DNA from: Peristeroidobacter agariperforans
GTDB taxonomy: Bacteria > Pseudomonadota > Gammaproteobacteria > Steroidobacterales > Steroidobacteraceae
Reading direction: 5' to 3'
DNA length: 64,000 bases
Assembly (NCBI RefSeq): GCF_004138335.1
Contig: NZ_RYFW01000001.1
Coordinates: 2,625,244 to 2,689,243, forward strand
In this document: piece by piece, positions 20,924 to 30,338 of the stretch
Position numbering within the stretch: the stretch's first letter is position 1
Layout of the letters: every line of letters starts with the position of its first letter
Translations under genes and position numbers: made by a program
Notes under the pieces: generated by a model
The model's input: the letters and a program-made list of their open reading frames with translations, nothing else
Told to the model about the DNA's origin: nothing
The model's database searches: none

Positions 20924-21880
20924 TCAGGGAACCGCGACTTCTTTCAGGACGAACTGACCGATTTCGGTGGGCGTTTTGGGGGCGGCCTCATCGCGCGGCT
21001 TGAGGCGATGGCCGACGACTGCGGCGAGCACTGCCTGGACGTCCTCCGGCATGACGCCGGAATGGCCGTGAATCAAAGCCCACGCCTGCGCCGATCGGAG
21101 CAGGCCAATCGAAGCGCGAGGAGAGATGCCGGCTTCGAACAACGGGGATTCGCGGGTATAGCGAACCAGGGCCTGCACATAGTCCAGCAAGGCGTCGGAG
21201 ACGTGCACTTTCGGCACCATCGTCTGCATCAACAACAATTGCTGAGGCGACAGCGTGGGCGCGAGCGTGGCGACCAGATCGCGACGGTCCTGACCGAGCA
21301 GCAGCTGACGTTCCAGCGTTGCATCGGGATAGCCGAGCTCGATGCGCATCAGGAACCGGTCGAGCTGCGACTCGGGCAGCGGATAGGTGCCGATCTGATA
21401 CACCGGATTCTGCGTGGCGATGACGAAGAACGGCGCCGCGAGCGGATAGGTGGCGCCATCGGCGGTGACCTGGTGTTCTTCCATCGCTTCGAGCAGCGCG
21501 CTCTGTGCCTTCGGCGTTGCGCGGTTGACTTCATCGGCGAGCACCAGCTGCGAGAACACCGGACCTTTGTGGAACTGGAACGTGCTGGTCTCACGATCGA
21601 ACACCGAGGTGCCGATGATGTCGGCCGGCAGCAGGTCGCTGGTGAACTGGATGCGCTGATAGCTCAGACCGAGCGATTCGGCGATGGCGTGCGCCAGCGT
21701 GGTCTTGCCGACGCCGGGAATGTCCTCGATCAGCAGATGACCGCGAGCCAGCAGGCACGAGATGCACAGTCGCACCTGGTGCTCCTTGCCCAGGATCACC
21801 CGATTGAGCTGCGCCGTGGTGGCGGCGATCAGCTCGATGGGGTCGGCCTGCGTGATCAGCGTTGGGATGGCGGAATTCAT
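20924..21880 (-). CDS. MoxR-family AAA+ ATPase
   Basis: 318 aa from the ATG at 21880, preceded by GGAGAG; the in-frame start at 21958 adds 26 poorly conserved residues. Walker A is GVGKTTLAHA and Walker B LVLADEVNRATPKAQ, with the MoxR insertion and the QNPVYQIGTYPLPESQLDRF segment. MoxR proteins act as chaperones that remodel vWA/DUF58 partners. First gene of the operon, about 120 bp after valS on the same strand. Confidence 0.94.
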   Translation of the reverse strand: MNSAIPTLITQADPIELIAATTAQLNRVILGKEHQVRLCISCLLARGHLLIEDIPGVGKTTLAHAIAESLGLSYQRIQFTSDLLPADIIGTSVFDRETSTFQFHKGPVFSQLVLADEVNRATPKAQSALLEAMEEHQVTADGATYPLAAPFFVIATQNPVYQIGTYPLPESQLDRFLMRIELGYPDATLERQLLLGQDRRDLVATLAPTLSPQQLLLMQTMVPKVHVSDALLDYVQALVRYTRESPLFEAGISPRASIGLLRSAQAWALIHGHSGVMPEDVQAVLAAVVGHRLKPRDEAAPKTPTEIGQFVLKEVAVP

Positions 21881-22003
21881 GCGCTCTCCGGCTTCATTCG
21901 CCGGCCAGTGTCGGCAGTATGGCGTGAAATGCAAGTAGGTAGTTCGCATTCGCGCCAACGCGCACGACAGATTCGCCAGATGCCGACAAGGCGTGAGCCG
22001 CTG

Positions 22004-24778
22004 TTACAAGCGGCTCACCATGTTCTCCTGCTCATCGAGCTGCGCGATCTGACGTCTGAACTCGGCGATGCGCTCGTGACCCAGCGCGACGACCTCGGGC
22101 TTGGCATTCGCAACGAAGTTCGGATTGGCAAACTTGGCTTCTTCCTTTTTGAGGTTCTGCTCCACGCCGGCCTTGCGCTTGCGCAACCGAGCCAGCTCCG
22201 CCTGCGGGTCCGTGATCAGCCCGGCCAGTGGCGATGAGATCGTGCGGCGGTCGATGTTGGCGGTTGCCGATGGCGGCAGCGGAGCGTCGCTCGGCAGAAT
22301 TTTCAGCTCGCCGATCTTGCCGACCCCGCGGACCACGTCGAGGCTGGCCTGGATCGAGGCTTCGTCCGTCGCTTCGGGCGACTGGAAGGCGACTGCGATT
22401 TCGCGCGCCTGAGGAATATCCAACTGACCACGAATCTGACGCGCGCCCAGGATCACCGCCTTGATCGGGGTGATCGCGGCTTCAGCGGCAGCGTCGCGCG
22501 AGAACTCCGCCGCAGTGGGATACGACTGCAACATGATCGTCTCGCCTTTGATGCCTGCCATGGGAGCGACCGACTGCCAGATCTCTTCGGTGATGAAGGG
22601 CATGAGCGGATGTAACAAACGCAGATAGGCTTCGAGCACGACCGCCAGCGTTTCGCGAGTGCCGCGCTTCTGCGCGTCGCTCGACTGCTCGGACTGCAGC
22701 GTCGGCTTCGACAGCTCCAGATACCAGTCGCAGTACTCGTACCAGGCGAACTCATAGAGCGCCTGCGACGCCAGATCGAAACGATATTCGGCGAGGCGTG
22801 CGCGCACTTCTTCGATCGTCGCGCCCAGGCGCGAGCGGATCCAGCGATCGGCGACGGAATATTCAACCGGACCGGTGGCGGTGGCAGGCGGCGCGCTCTC
22901 CAGATTCATCATCACATAGCGCGCGGCATTCCACAGCTTGTTACAGAAGTTGCGATAGCCCTCGATGCGGCCGAGATCGAAACGAATGTCGCGGCCCATG
23001 GTCGCGAGCGCGCAGAACGTGAAGCGCAGCGCGTCGGCGCCATAGGAGGGCATGCCGGTCGGAAACTGCTTGCGCGTGTTCTTCTCGATCTTGTCCTTGT
23101 CTTTCGGCTGCATCAGCCCGGTGGTGCGCTTGGCGACCAGCGACTCCAGGTCGATGCCGTCGATCAGGTCGAGCGGGTCGATGATGTTGCCCTTGGACTT
23201 GGACATCTTGTCGCCGTTCTCGTCGCGGATCAGGCCGGTGATGTACACCTCCCGGAACGGCACGTCGCCGGCGAATTTCAGGCCCATCATGATCATGCGG
23301 GCCACCCAGAAGAAGATGATGTCGAAGCCCGTGACCAGCACGCTGGTGGGATACAGCGATTTGAGCTCCGGCGTCTGCTGCGGCCAGCCCAGCGTCGAGA
23401 ACGGCCACAACGCGGAGGAGAACCAGGTGTCGAGCACGTCTTCGTCGCGCTTGAGTGTCACATCGCGGCCCAGCTTGGCGCGCGCCTGCTGTTTGGCTTG
23501 CTCTTCACTGTGAGCGACGTAGTGGTTGCCCTGATCGTCATACCACGCAGGGATCTGATGCCCCCACCACAGCTGACGGCTGATGCACCAGTCCTGGATG
23601 TTTTCCATCCACTGGTAATAAGTCTTGGACCAGTTCTCCGGCACGAAACGAATGCGGCCGTCCTGCACGCACTTGATCGCGGGCTCGGCGAGCGGCGCGA
23701 TGCGTACGTACCATTGATCGGTGAGCCAGGGCTCGAGCACCGCATTGCTACGATCGCCTCGCGGCACCTGCAGTTTGTGAGGTTCGATCTTCTCGACCAA
23801 TCCCAATGCTTCGAGGTCTGCGACCACTTGCTTGCGCGCGGCGAAGCGATCGAGGCCGCGATATTTCTCGGGCACCTCGTCGTTGAGCGCGGCATTGGCG
23901 TCGAAGATGTTGATCAGCGGCAGCGAGTGACGCACGCCGATCTGGTAGTCGTTGAAGTCGTGGCCCGGAGTGATCTTGACGCAGCCCGAGCCGAACGCCG
24001 GATCGACGTAGTCGTCGGCGATGACAGGAATGAGCCGACCGGTGAGCGGCAGCCGGATCTGCTTGCCGACCAGATGTTTGTAACGCTCATCCTCGGGGTG
24101 CACGGCGACGGCGGTGTCGCCGAGCATGGTTTCCGGGCGCGTGGTCGCGACGACCAGATGTTCCGAGCCGCCTTCGATCGGATAACGGAAATGCCACAGC
24201 GAGCCTTGCTCCTCCTGTGACATCACTTCCAGATCGGACAGCGCGGTGTGCAGCACCGGGTCCCAGTTCACCAGGCGCTTGCCACGATAGATCAGTCCGT
24301 CTTCATACAAACGCACGAACACGTCGGTGACGGCCTCGGACAGGCCTTCATCCATCGTGAAGCGATCGCGCGTCCAGTCCACCGAGTTGCCGATGCGACG
24401 TTCCTGGCGGGAGATCGTGTCGCCGGACTGCGCCTTCCAGTCCCACACGCGTTTGACGAACGCTTCGCGCCCGATGTCACGGCGATGGACGCCTTCCGCG
24501 TTGAGCTGTCGCTCGACGACCATTTGCGTGGCGATGCCGGCGTGGTCCGTGCCCGGTTGCCACAATGTGTTTTCGCCCTGCATGCGGTGCTGGCGGGTGA
24601 GCACGTCCATCAGCGTGTGCTGAAAGGCGTGACCCATGTGCAGCGTGCCGGTGACGTTCGGCGGCGGAATGACGATGCTGTAGGGCGCACCCTGGCCCGA
24701 GGGCTTGAACCAGCCGTGCGACTCCCATCGCTGGTAAGTGCGCTGCTCGATGTCCTTGGGGTCGTAGGTCTTTTGCAT
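22004..24778 (-). CDS. valS: Valyl-tRNA synthetase
   Basis: 924 aa. Class I synthetase that charges tRNA-Val and edits threonyl-tRNA. The HIGH-type motif lies in [14 protein letters not shown], and KMSKSKGN carries the KMSKS lysines. The editing CP1 domain contains [20 protein letters not shown]. The C-terminal 60 residues form the coiled-coil arm ([20 protein letters not shown]). In most Gammaproteobacteria valS follows holC directly; here three genes lie between them. Confidence 0.97.
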   Translation of the reverse strand: MQKTYDPKDIEQRTYQRWESHGWFKPSGQGAPYSIVIPPPNVTGTLHMGHAFQHTLMDVLTRQHRMQGENTLWQPGTDHAGIATQMVVERQLNAEGVHRRDIGREAFVKRVWDWKAQSGDTISRQERRIGNSVDWTRDRFTMDEGLSEAVTDVFVRLYEDGLIYRGKRLVNWDPVLHTALSDLEVMSQEEQGSLWHFRYPIEGGSEHLVVATTRPETMLGDTAVAVHPEDERYKHLVGKQIRLPLTGRLIPVIADDYVDPAFGSGCVKITPGHDFNDYQIGVRHSLPLINIFDANAALNDEVPEKYRGLDRFAARKQVVADLEALGLVEKIEPHKLQVPRGDRSNAVLEPWLTDQWYVRIAPLAEPAIKCVQDGRIRFVPENWSKTYYQWMENIQDWCISRQLWWGHQIPAWYDDQGNHYVAHSEEQAKQQARAKLGRDVTLKRDEDVLDTWFSSALWPFSTLGWPQQTPELKSLYPTSVLVTGFDIIFFWVARMIMMGLKFAGDVPFREVYITGLIRDENGDKMSKSKGNIIDPLDLIDGIDLESLVAKRTTGLMQPKDKDKIEKNTRKQFPTGMPSYGADALRFTFCALATMGRDIRFDLGRIEGYRNFCNKLWNAARYVMMNLESAPPATATGPVEYSVADRWIRSRLGATIEEVRARLAEYRFDLASQALYEFAWYEYCDWYLELSKPTLQSEQSSDAQKRGTRETLAVVLEAYLRLLHPLMPFITEEIWQSVAPMAGIKGETIMLQSYPTAAEFSRDAAAEAAITPIKAVILGARQIRGQLDIPQAREIAVAFQSPEATDEASIQASLDVVRGVGKIGELKILPSDAPLPPSATANIDRRTISSPLAGLITDPQAELARLRKRKAGVEQNLKKEEAKFANPNFVANAKPEVVALGHERIAEFRRQIAQLDEQENMVSRL

Positions 24779-24863
24779 AGTCCGGCTGGAGGGGGCAGAA
24801 GGCGTGGAAACAGCTGGTTAGTATAGCTGCCACACCCCAGTCTGCGGACCGCCGCCGTATCCC

Positions 24864-24901
24864 GTAGAGATTGCGGGCCGACTTTGCCGGCCCGCTCCTA
24901 C
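24864..24901. repeat. REP-like hairpin between valS and the SDR gene
   Basis: An imperfect inverted repeat: outer GTAG/CTAC arms, then a perfect 8-bp GC stem (24873-24880 with 24888-24895) around a 7-nt loop. On the minus strand it reads GTAGGAGCGGGCC..., very like the short REP elements scattered between genes in Pseudomonas and Xanthomonas. It may also end the SDR transcript. No T-run follows. It is the only copy I noticed in the window. Confidence 0.45.
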
Positions 24902-24913
24902 CTTGACCGCGAC

Positions 24914-25684
24914 TTAGAGGAACATGCCGCCCGAGGCTTCGATGCGTTGGGCGTTGATCCAGCGATTTTCCGGCGACAGCAACGAGGCGACCACGCCGCC
25001 GATGTCGTCCGGCCGGCCGACCCGGCCGAGCGCGGTCTGCGAGGCGATCAAGTCGTTCAGCTGCTTGTTGTCCCGGACTGCGCCACCGCCGAAGTCGGTC
25101 TCGATGGCGCCCGGCGCGACCACATTCACCGCGATTCCGCGGGCGCCCAGTTCCTTGGCCTGATAACGGGTCAGCACCTCGATTGCGCCCTTCATGGCGG
25201 CATATGCCGCATAGCCGGGCAGGGCAAAGCGGGCCAGGCCGGAAGAAATATTGACGATGCGGCCGCCGTCAGCCAGCAACGACAACAGTTTCTGGGTCAG
25301 GAAGAACGGTCCCTTCAAGTGAATGTTGACGAGCTCATCGAACTGCGCCTCGCTGGTTTCCGCGAAACCGGCGTGGATACCGATGCCCGCGTTGTTCACG
25401 AGGAAATCGAAGCGGTCACGCTGCCAGCGGCTCTTCAGCACTTCGCGGACCTGGCCCACGAACTGATCGAAGGTCGAGGCGACGCTCACGTCGAGCTGCA
25501 GCGCCGCCGCGCGCCGGCCCGACTTCTCGATCTCGGCGACTACAGCCTCGGCTTCCTTGCGATTGCTCCGATAGGTCAGCAGCACGTCGATGCCGCGTTG
25601 GGCGGATTGCAGGGCCATGTTCCGGCCGAGGCCGCGGCTGCCGCCTGTGATCAGAGCGATAGGGGAGGTGTTCGAGGTATTCAT
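24914..25684 (-). CDS. Short-chain dehydrogenase/reductase
   Basis: 256 aa classical SDR with a Rossmann fold. The cofactor motif TGGSRGLG is at the N-terminus, NNAG follows in the middle, and the catalytic Ser is in ISSGLAR with the YxxxK motif in YAAMKGA. The motif layout and the Arg after the first beta strand's partner (TYRSN) suggest NADPH preference. The substrate is unknown. It is divergent from a LysR regulator 126 bp away, the usual arrangement for a regulated oxidoreductase. Confidence 0.92.
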   Translation of the reverse strand: MNTSNTSPIALITGGSRGLGRNMALQSAQRGIDVLLTYRSNRKEAEAVVAEIEKSGRRAAALQLDVSVASTFDQFVGQVREVLKSRWQRDRFDFLVNNAGIGIHAGFAETSEAQFDELVNIHLKGPFFLTQKLLSLLADGGRIVNISSGLARFALPGYAAYAAMKGAIEVLTRYQAKELGARGIAVNVVAPGAIETDFGGGAVRDNKQLNDLIASQTALGRVGRPDDIGGVVASLLSPENRWINAQRIEASGGMFL

Positions 25685-25774
25685 TGCTGGCTCCTTGTTG
25701 GGTGGATTCGAACCGACGGAGGACAGCTTATTGATGTGGATTCGGTGGATAAATCAGCGGATCTTGAGCGCAGT

Positions 25775-25791
25775 GTTCGTATAATTAGAAC
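25775..25791. promoter_or_regulatory. Candidate LysR-type operator overlapping a TATAAT box
   Basis: In the 126-bp divergent gap a 17-bp imperfect dyad begins GTTC and ends GAAC. It contains a T-N11-A spacing (T25777, A25789), the consensus of LysR-type regulator sites. The centre contains TATAAT on the plus strand, a perfect -10 hexamer about 26 bases upstream of the LysR start codon. Binding here would fit negative autoregulation and control of the SDR gene. Confidence 0.45.
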
Positions 25792-25810
25792 AATCCACCG
25801 AGATCCCCCC

Positions 25811-26722
25811 ATGAACCAGCTCGAAGCCATGCAGATCTTTGTCCGCGTTGCCGAACTCGCCAGCTACACGCGGGCGGCCGAAAGCCTGGGCATGCCCAAA
25901 GCGAGCATGTCCACGGCGGTTCAGCAGTTGGAGAGCGAGTTCGGCACGCAGCTGCTGCATCGGACCACTCGCAAGGTCCAAATGACTCTGGACGGCCGGG
26001 CCTGTTACGAACGCTGCAAGGATCTGCTGGCGGATATGGACGAGCTGCGCTCGATGTTTCAACAAGGCCCCCAGGAATTGCGAGGGCGATTGCGCGTCGA
26101 CATGCCTACGGGCATCGCGCGCACCACGGTCATTCCGCAGCTGACCGAGTTCTTGCGACAACATCCGCGACTCGAGATCGAGCTCAGTTGTACTGATCGC
26201 AAAGTGGATCTGGTGCGCGAGGGGTTCGACTGCGTGATGCGCGTCGGATCGGTGGACGATGTCAGTCTGATTGCACGCCCGCTGGGGATGTTCGCTGTCA
26301 CCAACTGCGCGAGTCCCGAATACGTTCGCGCTCATGGCATGCCGCGGACCGTGGAAGACCTGGCGCACCATCAGTTGATCCACTATGTGGGCACCTTCGG
26401 TGCGAAGTCGATGGGATTCGAATATCACGACGGCGTGGCGTACCGCACCGTGGACATGCCCGGCGCGATCACCGTCAACAGCGCCGAGGCCTATCAGGAA
26501 AGCTGCCTGGCCGGTCTGGGTATCATCCAGGCCCCTGGGCCGGGCATGCGGATGTTGATAGAGCAGGGCCTGCTCGTGGAAGTCGCGCCTGAGCTGCGCG
26601 CGGAGCCGATGCCCGTATGGTTGCTGTACGCCCAGCGCCGCAATCTGTCACGACGCGTGCAGGTGTTCATGGCCTGGATCGCGGACTTGCTGAAGCCGCA
26701 CTTGTTGCCGCGGCCGGTCTGA
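25811..26722 (+). CDS. LysR-family transcriptional regulator
   Basis: 303 aa from the ATG at 25811; the longer open frame upstream runs antisense through the SDR gene. The N-terminal winged helix MNQLEAMQIFVRVAELASYTRAAE-type segment (quoted in part) and the recognition helix AESLGMPKASMSTAVQQLE fit the CrgA/AaeR-like subgroup. An effector-binding periplasmic-protein-like domain fills about 90-295. It probably controls the divergent SDR gene. Confidence 0.93.
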   Translation: MNQLEAMQIFVRVAELASYTRAAESLGMPKASMSTAVQQLESEFGTQLLHRTTRKVQMTLDGRACYERCKDLLADMDELRSMFQQGPQELRGRLRVDMPTGIARTTVIPQLTEFLRQHPRLEIELSCTDRKVDLVREGFDCVMRVGSVDDVSLIARPLGMFAVTNCASPEYVRAHGMPRTVEDLAHHQLIHYVGTFGAKSMGFEYHDGVAYRTVDMPGAITVNSAEAYQESCLAGLGIIQAPGPGMRMLIEQGLLVEVAPELRAEPMPVWLLYAQRRNLSRRVQVFMAWIADLLKPHLLPRPV

Positions 26723-26758
26723 TTTGGGAACGTACGATTGCGCGAGTGAGGAGCGACG

Positions 26759-27199
26759 ATGAGCCGGTTCCGATATTTCCTGCGGACACGTTATAACGAG
26801 TGCGACGCGCAGAAGGTCGTGTTCAATTCGCGTTACGGCGATTACACCGATCTTGCAACTGCGGAGTTCTTTCGGGCGCTCGGCTATGAGAAGGAAATGC
26901 AGACCGGCGATCTCGATTATCAGCTGGTCAGGCAAACTACCGAGTGGCGCGCACCGGCGAGATACGATCAGGTGCTGGAGATTTCAGTCGCCACGAAACA
27001 TTTGGGGAACACGTCGTTCACGCTGGCGACGGAGTTTCGTATTGCAGGCGACGAGAGGGTGATCGTGACGGTCGAGACGGTGTATGTGCACGTCGATCAC
27101 CACGGTCTGCAGAAGTCGCCGCTGCCAGGGCCGCTTCGAGCCGCGTTAGAGCGCGGCGCATCGAATGTGACGATCGACCACGCCGCGTATCTGCCCTGA
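26759..27199 (+). CDS. Hotdog-fold acyl-CoA thioesterase (YbgC/FadM-like)
   Basis: 146 aa. The 4-hydroxybenzoyl-CoA thioesterase-like signature YNECDAQKVVFNSRYGDYTDLA contains the catalytic Asp (quoted in pieces: NECDAQKVVF). The hotdog fold continues to TVETVYVHVD. Predicted to hydrolyse acyl-CoA thioesters in the cytosol. Chain-length preference unknown. It follows the LysR gene by 36 bp and is convergent with holC with only 7 bp between stops. Confidence 0.88.
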   Translation: MSRFRYFLRTRYNECDAQKVVFNSRYGDYTDLATAEFFRALGYEKEMQTGDLDYQLVRQTTEWRAPARYDQVLEISVATKHLGNTSFTLATEFRIAGDERVIVTVETVYVHVDHHGLQKSPLPGPLRAALERGASNVTIDHAAYLP

Positions 27200-27206
27200 C
27201 GCCCGC

Positions 27207-27629
27207 TTAAAGGTTGTGCGACTCCATCGCACACCCCTGCTCGCGATATTGTTTGAAACGTTCGCGAGCAGCGCGCTTCCTTTCCGGGTCGACGTCGACG
27301 ATCTCAGCAATCCGATCGTACGCATTCACGTCCGGCGGCATCGCATCCATCAGATTGATCAGCAATCCACGGTGCGACTGCGGTCCAACCTCCGATCCAA
27401 CCATCACCATCACTCGCCCGTGCTCGGCCGCCTGGCCTCGATAGACCTCGTGGGGCAGGAAGCTGCCATCGCTGAATGTCCACAGCATGTCGTCGAGTCG
27501 CTGCACGTCGGGCGTTTGGATGTACACCTGACAGCCTTGCTCGACGGCGCGCTCGGCCAGCCTGCACGCGTAGCGCAGGCGGGCGTCGGGCGCGTCCGCG
27601 GAGAGGACGTAGAAGTCCACTCGACTCAT
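27207..27629 (-). CDS. holC: DNA polymerase III chi subunit
   Basis: 140 aa. Clamp-loader accessory subunit that links the psi subunit to single-strand binding protein at the replication fork. The N-terminal VDFYVL, the RLAERAVEQGCQVYI segment and DDMLWTFSDGSFLPHE are standard HolC landmarks. It follows pepA by 10 bp on the same strand, as in E. coli. Confidence 0.94.
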   Translation of the reverse strand: MSRVDFYVLSADAPDARLRYACRLAERAVEQGCQVYIQTPDVQRLDDMLWTFSDGSFLPHEVYRGQAAEHGRVMVMVGSEVGPQSHRGLLINLMDAMPPDVNAYDRIAEIVDVDPERKRAARERFKQYREQGCAMESHNL

Positions 27630-27639
27630 GGCAGGTCGA

Positions 27640-29127
27640 TTACTTCTTGTTGATGAGGTAATCGACCAGCAGCGGCACCGGGCGGCCCGTGCTGCCTTTG
27701 TTCGCGCCGGCTTGATACGCCGTGCCGGCGATGTCGAGGTGCGCCCAACGCAGGCCGTCGGTGAACTTCGCGAGGAAACAAGCCGCGGTGATGGCGCCGC
27801 CTTCGCGGCCGGCGACGTTGGCGAAGTCCGCGAAGTTGCTCTTCAACTGCTCGCCATACTCCTCGCCGATCGGCATGTGCCACGCGCGATCGTCCGCGCG
27901 ATCGCCGGCAGCCTTCAGTTCGGCCGCGAGCTCGTCATCGTTGCTGAACAGGCCGGAGAGATGGTTGCCCAGCGCGATCACGCAGGCGCCCGTGAGCGTC
28001 GCGAGATCGATGACCACCTCGGGCTTGAAGCGGCGCGAGTAGGTGATGGCATCGCATAGGATCAGGCGGCCTTCGGCGTCGGTGTTGAGCACTTCGATGG
28101 TCTGGCCCGACATGCTCTTCACGATGTCGCCCGGCTTGGTGGCGCGACCGCTCGGCATGTTCTCGCAAGCCGGCACGACGCCGATCACGTTGATCGGCAA
28201 TTCCAGCTCGGCCACGGCTTTCATCGTGCCGAACACGCTCGCGCCGCCGCTCATATCGAACTTCATTTCATCCATCGCGGCGGGCGGCTTCAAGGAAATA
28301 CCGCCGGTGTCGAACGTGACCGCCTTGCCTACCAGCACCACCGGAGCCTGGCTGCGCTCCGCGCCGTAGTACTCGAACACGATGAATGCGGCGGGCTCTT
28401 CGGAGCCATTGGTCACCGACAGGAACGAGCCCATGCCGAGCCGTTTGCACTCGGCCTCGTTCAGCACGCGCACGTTGAGCTTCTTGTGATCCTTGGCGAG
28501 GTTCTTGGCCGCACGGGCGAGATAGCTCGGAGTGCAAACATTGGCGGGCTGGTTCGCCAGATCGCGCATGAAGGCCATGCCGCTGACGATCGCCTCACCA
28601 TGGGCGAGGCCGCGCTCGGCCTGACCTTTATCACCGCGACTGGCGACTGCGAGGCCGAACCTGATCAGCGACGGCTTGGGGCGTTTGTTGCTCGTCTTGT
28701 GATCGGGAATGCGGTACTGGGAAGCGGCGACCGCTTCCACCGCAACGCGCGCCTGCGTGTACGCATCGGCGTCGGCGACTTCATCCAGGCCGAGATAGCT
28801 GATGGCATCGCGTGCGCCAGTCTTGGACAACAGGGCCAGCGCGCTGGCGAGCGCCTTGCGGTACTGCTTGCGCTTGAAAGCGCTGCGATTGCCCAGGCCG
28901 AGCACGATGACTCGCTCGACCGGCGCGCCGGACAGATCGGCGAGTAATACCGCGTCGCCGGTCTTGCCGCGCAGATCGCCTCGCTTCACCAGCTTGGCGA
29001 TGCGGCCGCCGATGCGGGCATCGAGATCTTCGGCGGCGGCCGACAAAACGCCTTTGTCGTAGACGCCGACGATGGCGCAATCAGTGCGCTGACGGGACGC
29101 TGAGGCGGTGCTGACGAAAAATTCCAT
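27640..29127 (-). CDS. pepA: Leucyl aminopeptidase (cytosol aminopeptidase)
   Basis: 495 aa from the ATG at 29127; the longer frame to 29235 enters the divergent promoter region. M17 metallopeptidase that removes N-terminal residues; in E. coli PepA also acts as a DNA-binding protein in Xer recombination and carAB control. The two-metal site is seen in VGKAVTFDTGGISLK, MKFDMSGGASV and the signature NTDAEGRL. Divergent from lptF, as in E. coli. Confidence 0.96.
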   Translation of the reverse strand: MEFFVSTASASRQRTDCAIVGVYDKGVLSAAAEDLDARIGGRIAKLVKRGDLRGKTGDAVLLADLSGAPVERVIVLGLGNRSAFKRKQYRKALASALALLSKTGARDAISYLGLDEVADADAYTQARVAVEAVAASQYRIPDHKTSNKRPKPSLIRFGLAVASRGDKGQAERGLAHGEAIVSGMAFMRDLANQPANVCTPSYLARAAKNLAKDHKKLNVRVLNEAECKRLGMGSFLSVTNGSEEPAAFIVFEYYGAERSQAPVVLVGKAVTFDTGGISLKPPAAMDEMKFDMSGGASVFGTMKAVAELELPINVIGVVPACENMPSGRATKPGDIVKSMSGQTIEVLNTDAEGRLILCDAITYSRRFKPEVVIDLATLTGACVIALGNHLSGLFSNDDELAAELKAAGDRADDRAWHMPIGEEYGEQLKSNFADFANVAGREGGAITAACFLAKFTDGLRWAHLDIAGTAYQAGANKGSTGRPVPLLVDYLINKK

Positions 29128-29234
29128 GAACCTTCCTCGCAAGGGGCGCGAAAAAGACGGTAGTCTACTCCATTCCGCGCGCCTGACCGCCGCGGAAACC
29201 AACCTCTCGCTGCGGGTAAAAAGCGGAACGAGCA

Positions 29235-30338
29235 TTGCGAACCTTGGATCGATACCTCCTGAAGGAGGTTACGGAAACCTGGCTGGCCGTGACCGGCGTA
29301 CTGCTGGTCATCCTGCTGTCGAATCAGCTGGCGCGGGTGCTGTCGCAGGCGGCCGCCAACGATTTTCCACGAACTGTGGTGCTGTCGCTGATCGGCCTGA
29401 CTTCGGCCGGCTATCTCACCGTGATCGTGCCCATCGGCTTTTTCCTCGCCATCATGCTGGCGCTCGGCCGCATGTATCACGAGAGCGAAATGGCGGCGAT
29501 CCAGTCCTGCGGGGTCGGACCTGCCGGTTTGTACCGGCCGATCGCCTATCTCGGCTTGTTCATTACCGCTTTGCTGGTGTGGCTGTCGTTCTGGGCAATT
29601 CCCGCCGCGTCCGCGCGCGCCCAGCAGATCCGTACCGAAGCCTTGCAGGATGCGCAGTTCGGTCTGCTCGAGCCGGGTCGATTCCGCACGTTTGGCGGCG
29701 GCAACGTGGTGTTCTATGCCGAGCGCGTCGATGACAACGGCATCCTGCACAACGTGAATGTTTTCGTGGATCGGACGCAGGATCCGCAGACCGAAGGCGA
29801 GCTGGAGATCTGGGTCGCGACGCGCGCCGAGCAGCGTGGCGCCGGGCAAGCCGATCAGATGTTCGTGCTGTACGACGGTGAACATTACAAGGGAGTGCCG
29901 GGGAAAGGGGAATGGCAGATCACTCATTTCGCGGAGGGTGGTTATCCGATCCGGCTCGGTGAGATCGGCGGGCGCGCGGGCAAGGCGGGCATGAAGTCCA
30001 CCAACGAATTGTTACAGTCCGGCGATCCGCGCGATCGCGCCGAGCTGCAATGGCGCATTTCGACGCCGGTGATGGCGCTCGTCCTGATGCTCATCGCCGT
30101 GCCGCTGGCTCGCTTGCGGCCGAGACAAGGTCGCTTCGGGCGTATCGGCATCGCGATCCTGGTGTATTTCATCTATTCGCAGCTGCTGGCGGCGGGGCGC
30201 GCGTGGATCGAAGGCGGTGTGCCCGAATGGGTGGGGATGTGGTGGGCCCACGGCGTCGCGGTGGCTTTGGGCCTGTGGTTGCTGTGGCGTGAGGCGCCGT
30301 TTGGCAAGAAGGTGCGAGCTGTGGCGGTGCCGGCATGA
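29235..30338 (+). CDS. lptF: LPS export system permease LptF
   Basis: 367 aa using a TTG start at 29235, preceded by GGAACGAG; no ATG gives the conserved N-terminus. YjgP/YjgQ fold: helices near 12-35, 55-78 and 98-120, a periplasmic beta-jellyroll domain (about 130-265), then three C-terminal helices. With LptG and the LptB ATPase it extracts lipopolysaccharide from the inner membrane and passes it to LptC. The ATG of lptG overlaps its stop. Confidence 0.94.
   Translation: MRTLDRYLLKEVTETWLAVTGVLLVILLSNQLARVLSQAAANDFPRTVVLSLIGLTSAGYLTVIVPIGFFLAIMLALGRMYHESEMAAIQSCGVGPAGLYRPIAYLGLFITALLVWLSFWAIPAASARAQQIRTEALQDAQFGLLEPGRFRTFGGGNVVFYAERVDDNGILHNVNVFVDRTQDPQTEGELEIWVATRAEQRGAGQADQMFVLYDGEHYKGVPGKGEWQITHFAEGGYPIRLGEIGGRAGKAGMKSTNELLQSGDPRDRAELQWRISTPVMALVLMLIAVPLARLRPRQGRFGRIGIAILVYFIYSQLLAAGRAWIEGGVPEWVGMWWAHGVAVALGLWLLWREAPFGKKVRAVAVPA

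Noticed and set aside
24884-25810. N-terminal extension of the LysR regulator to 612 aa
   Set aside because: The extension is antisense to the SDR gene; the winged helix starts at the ATG at 25811.
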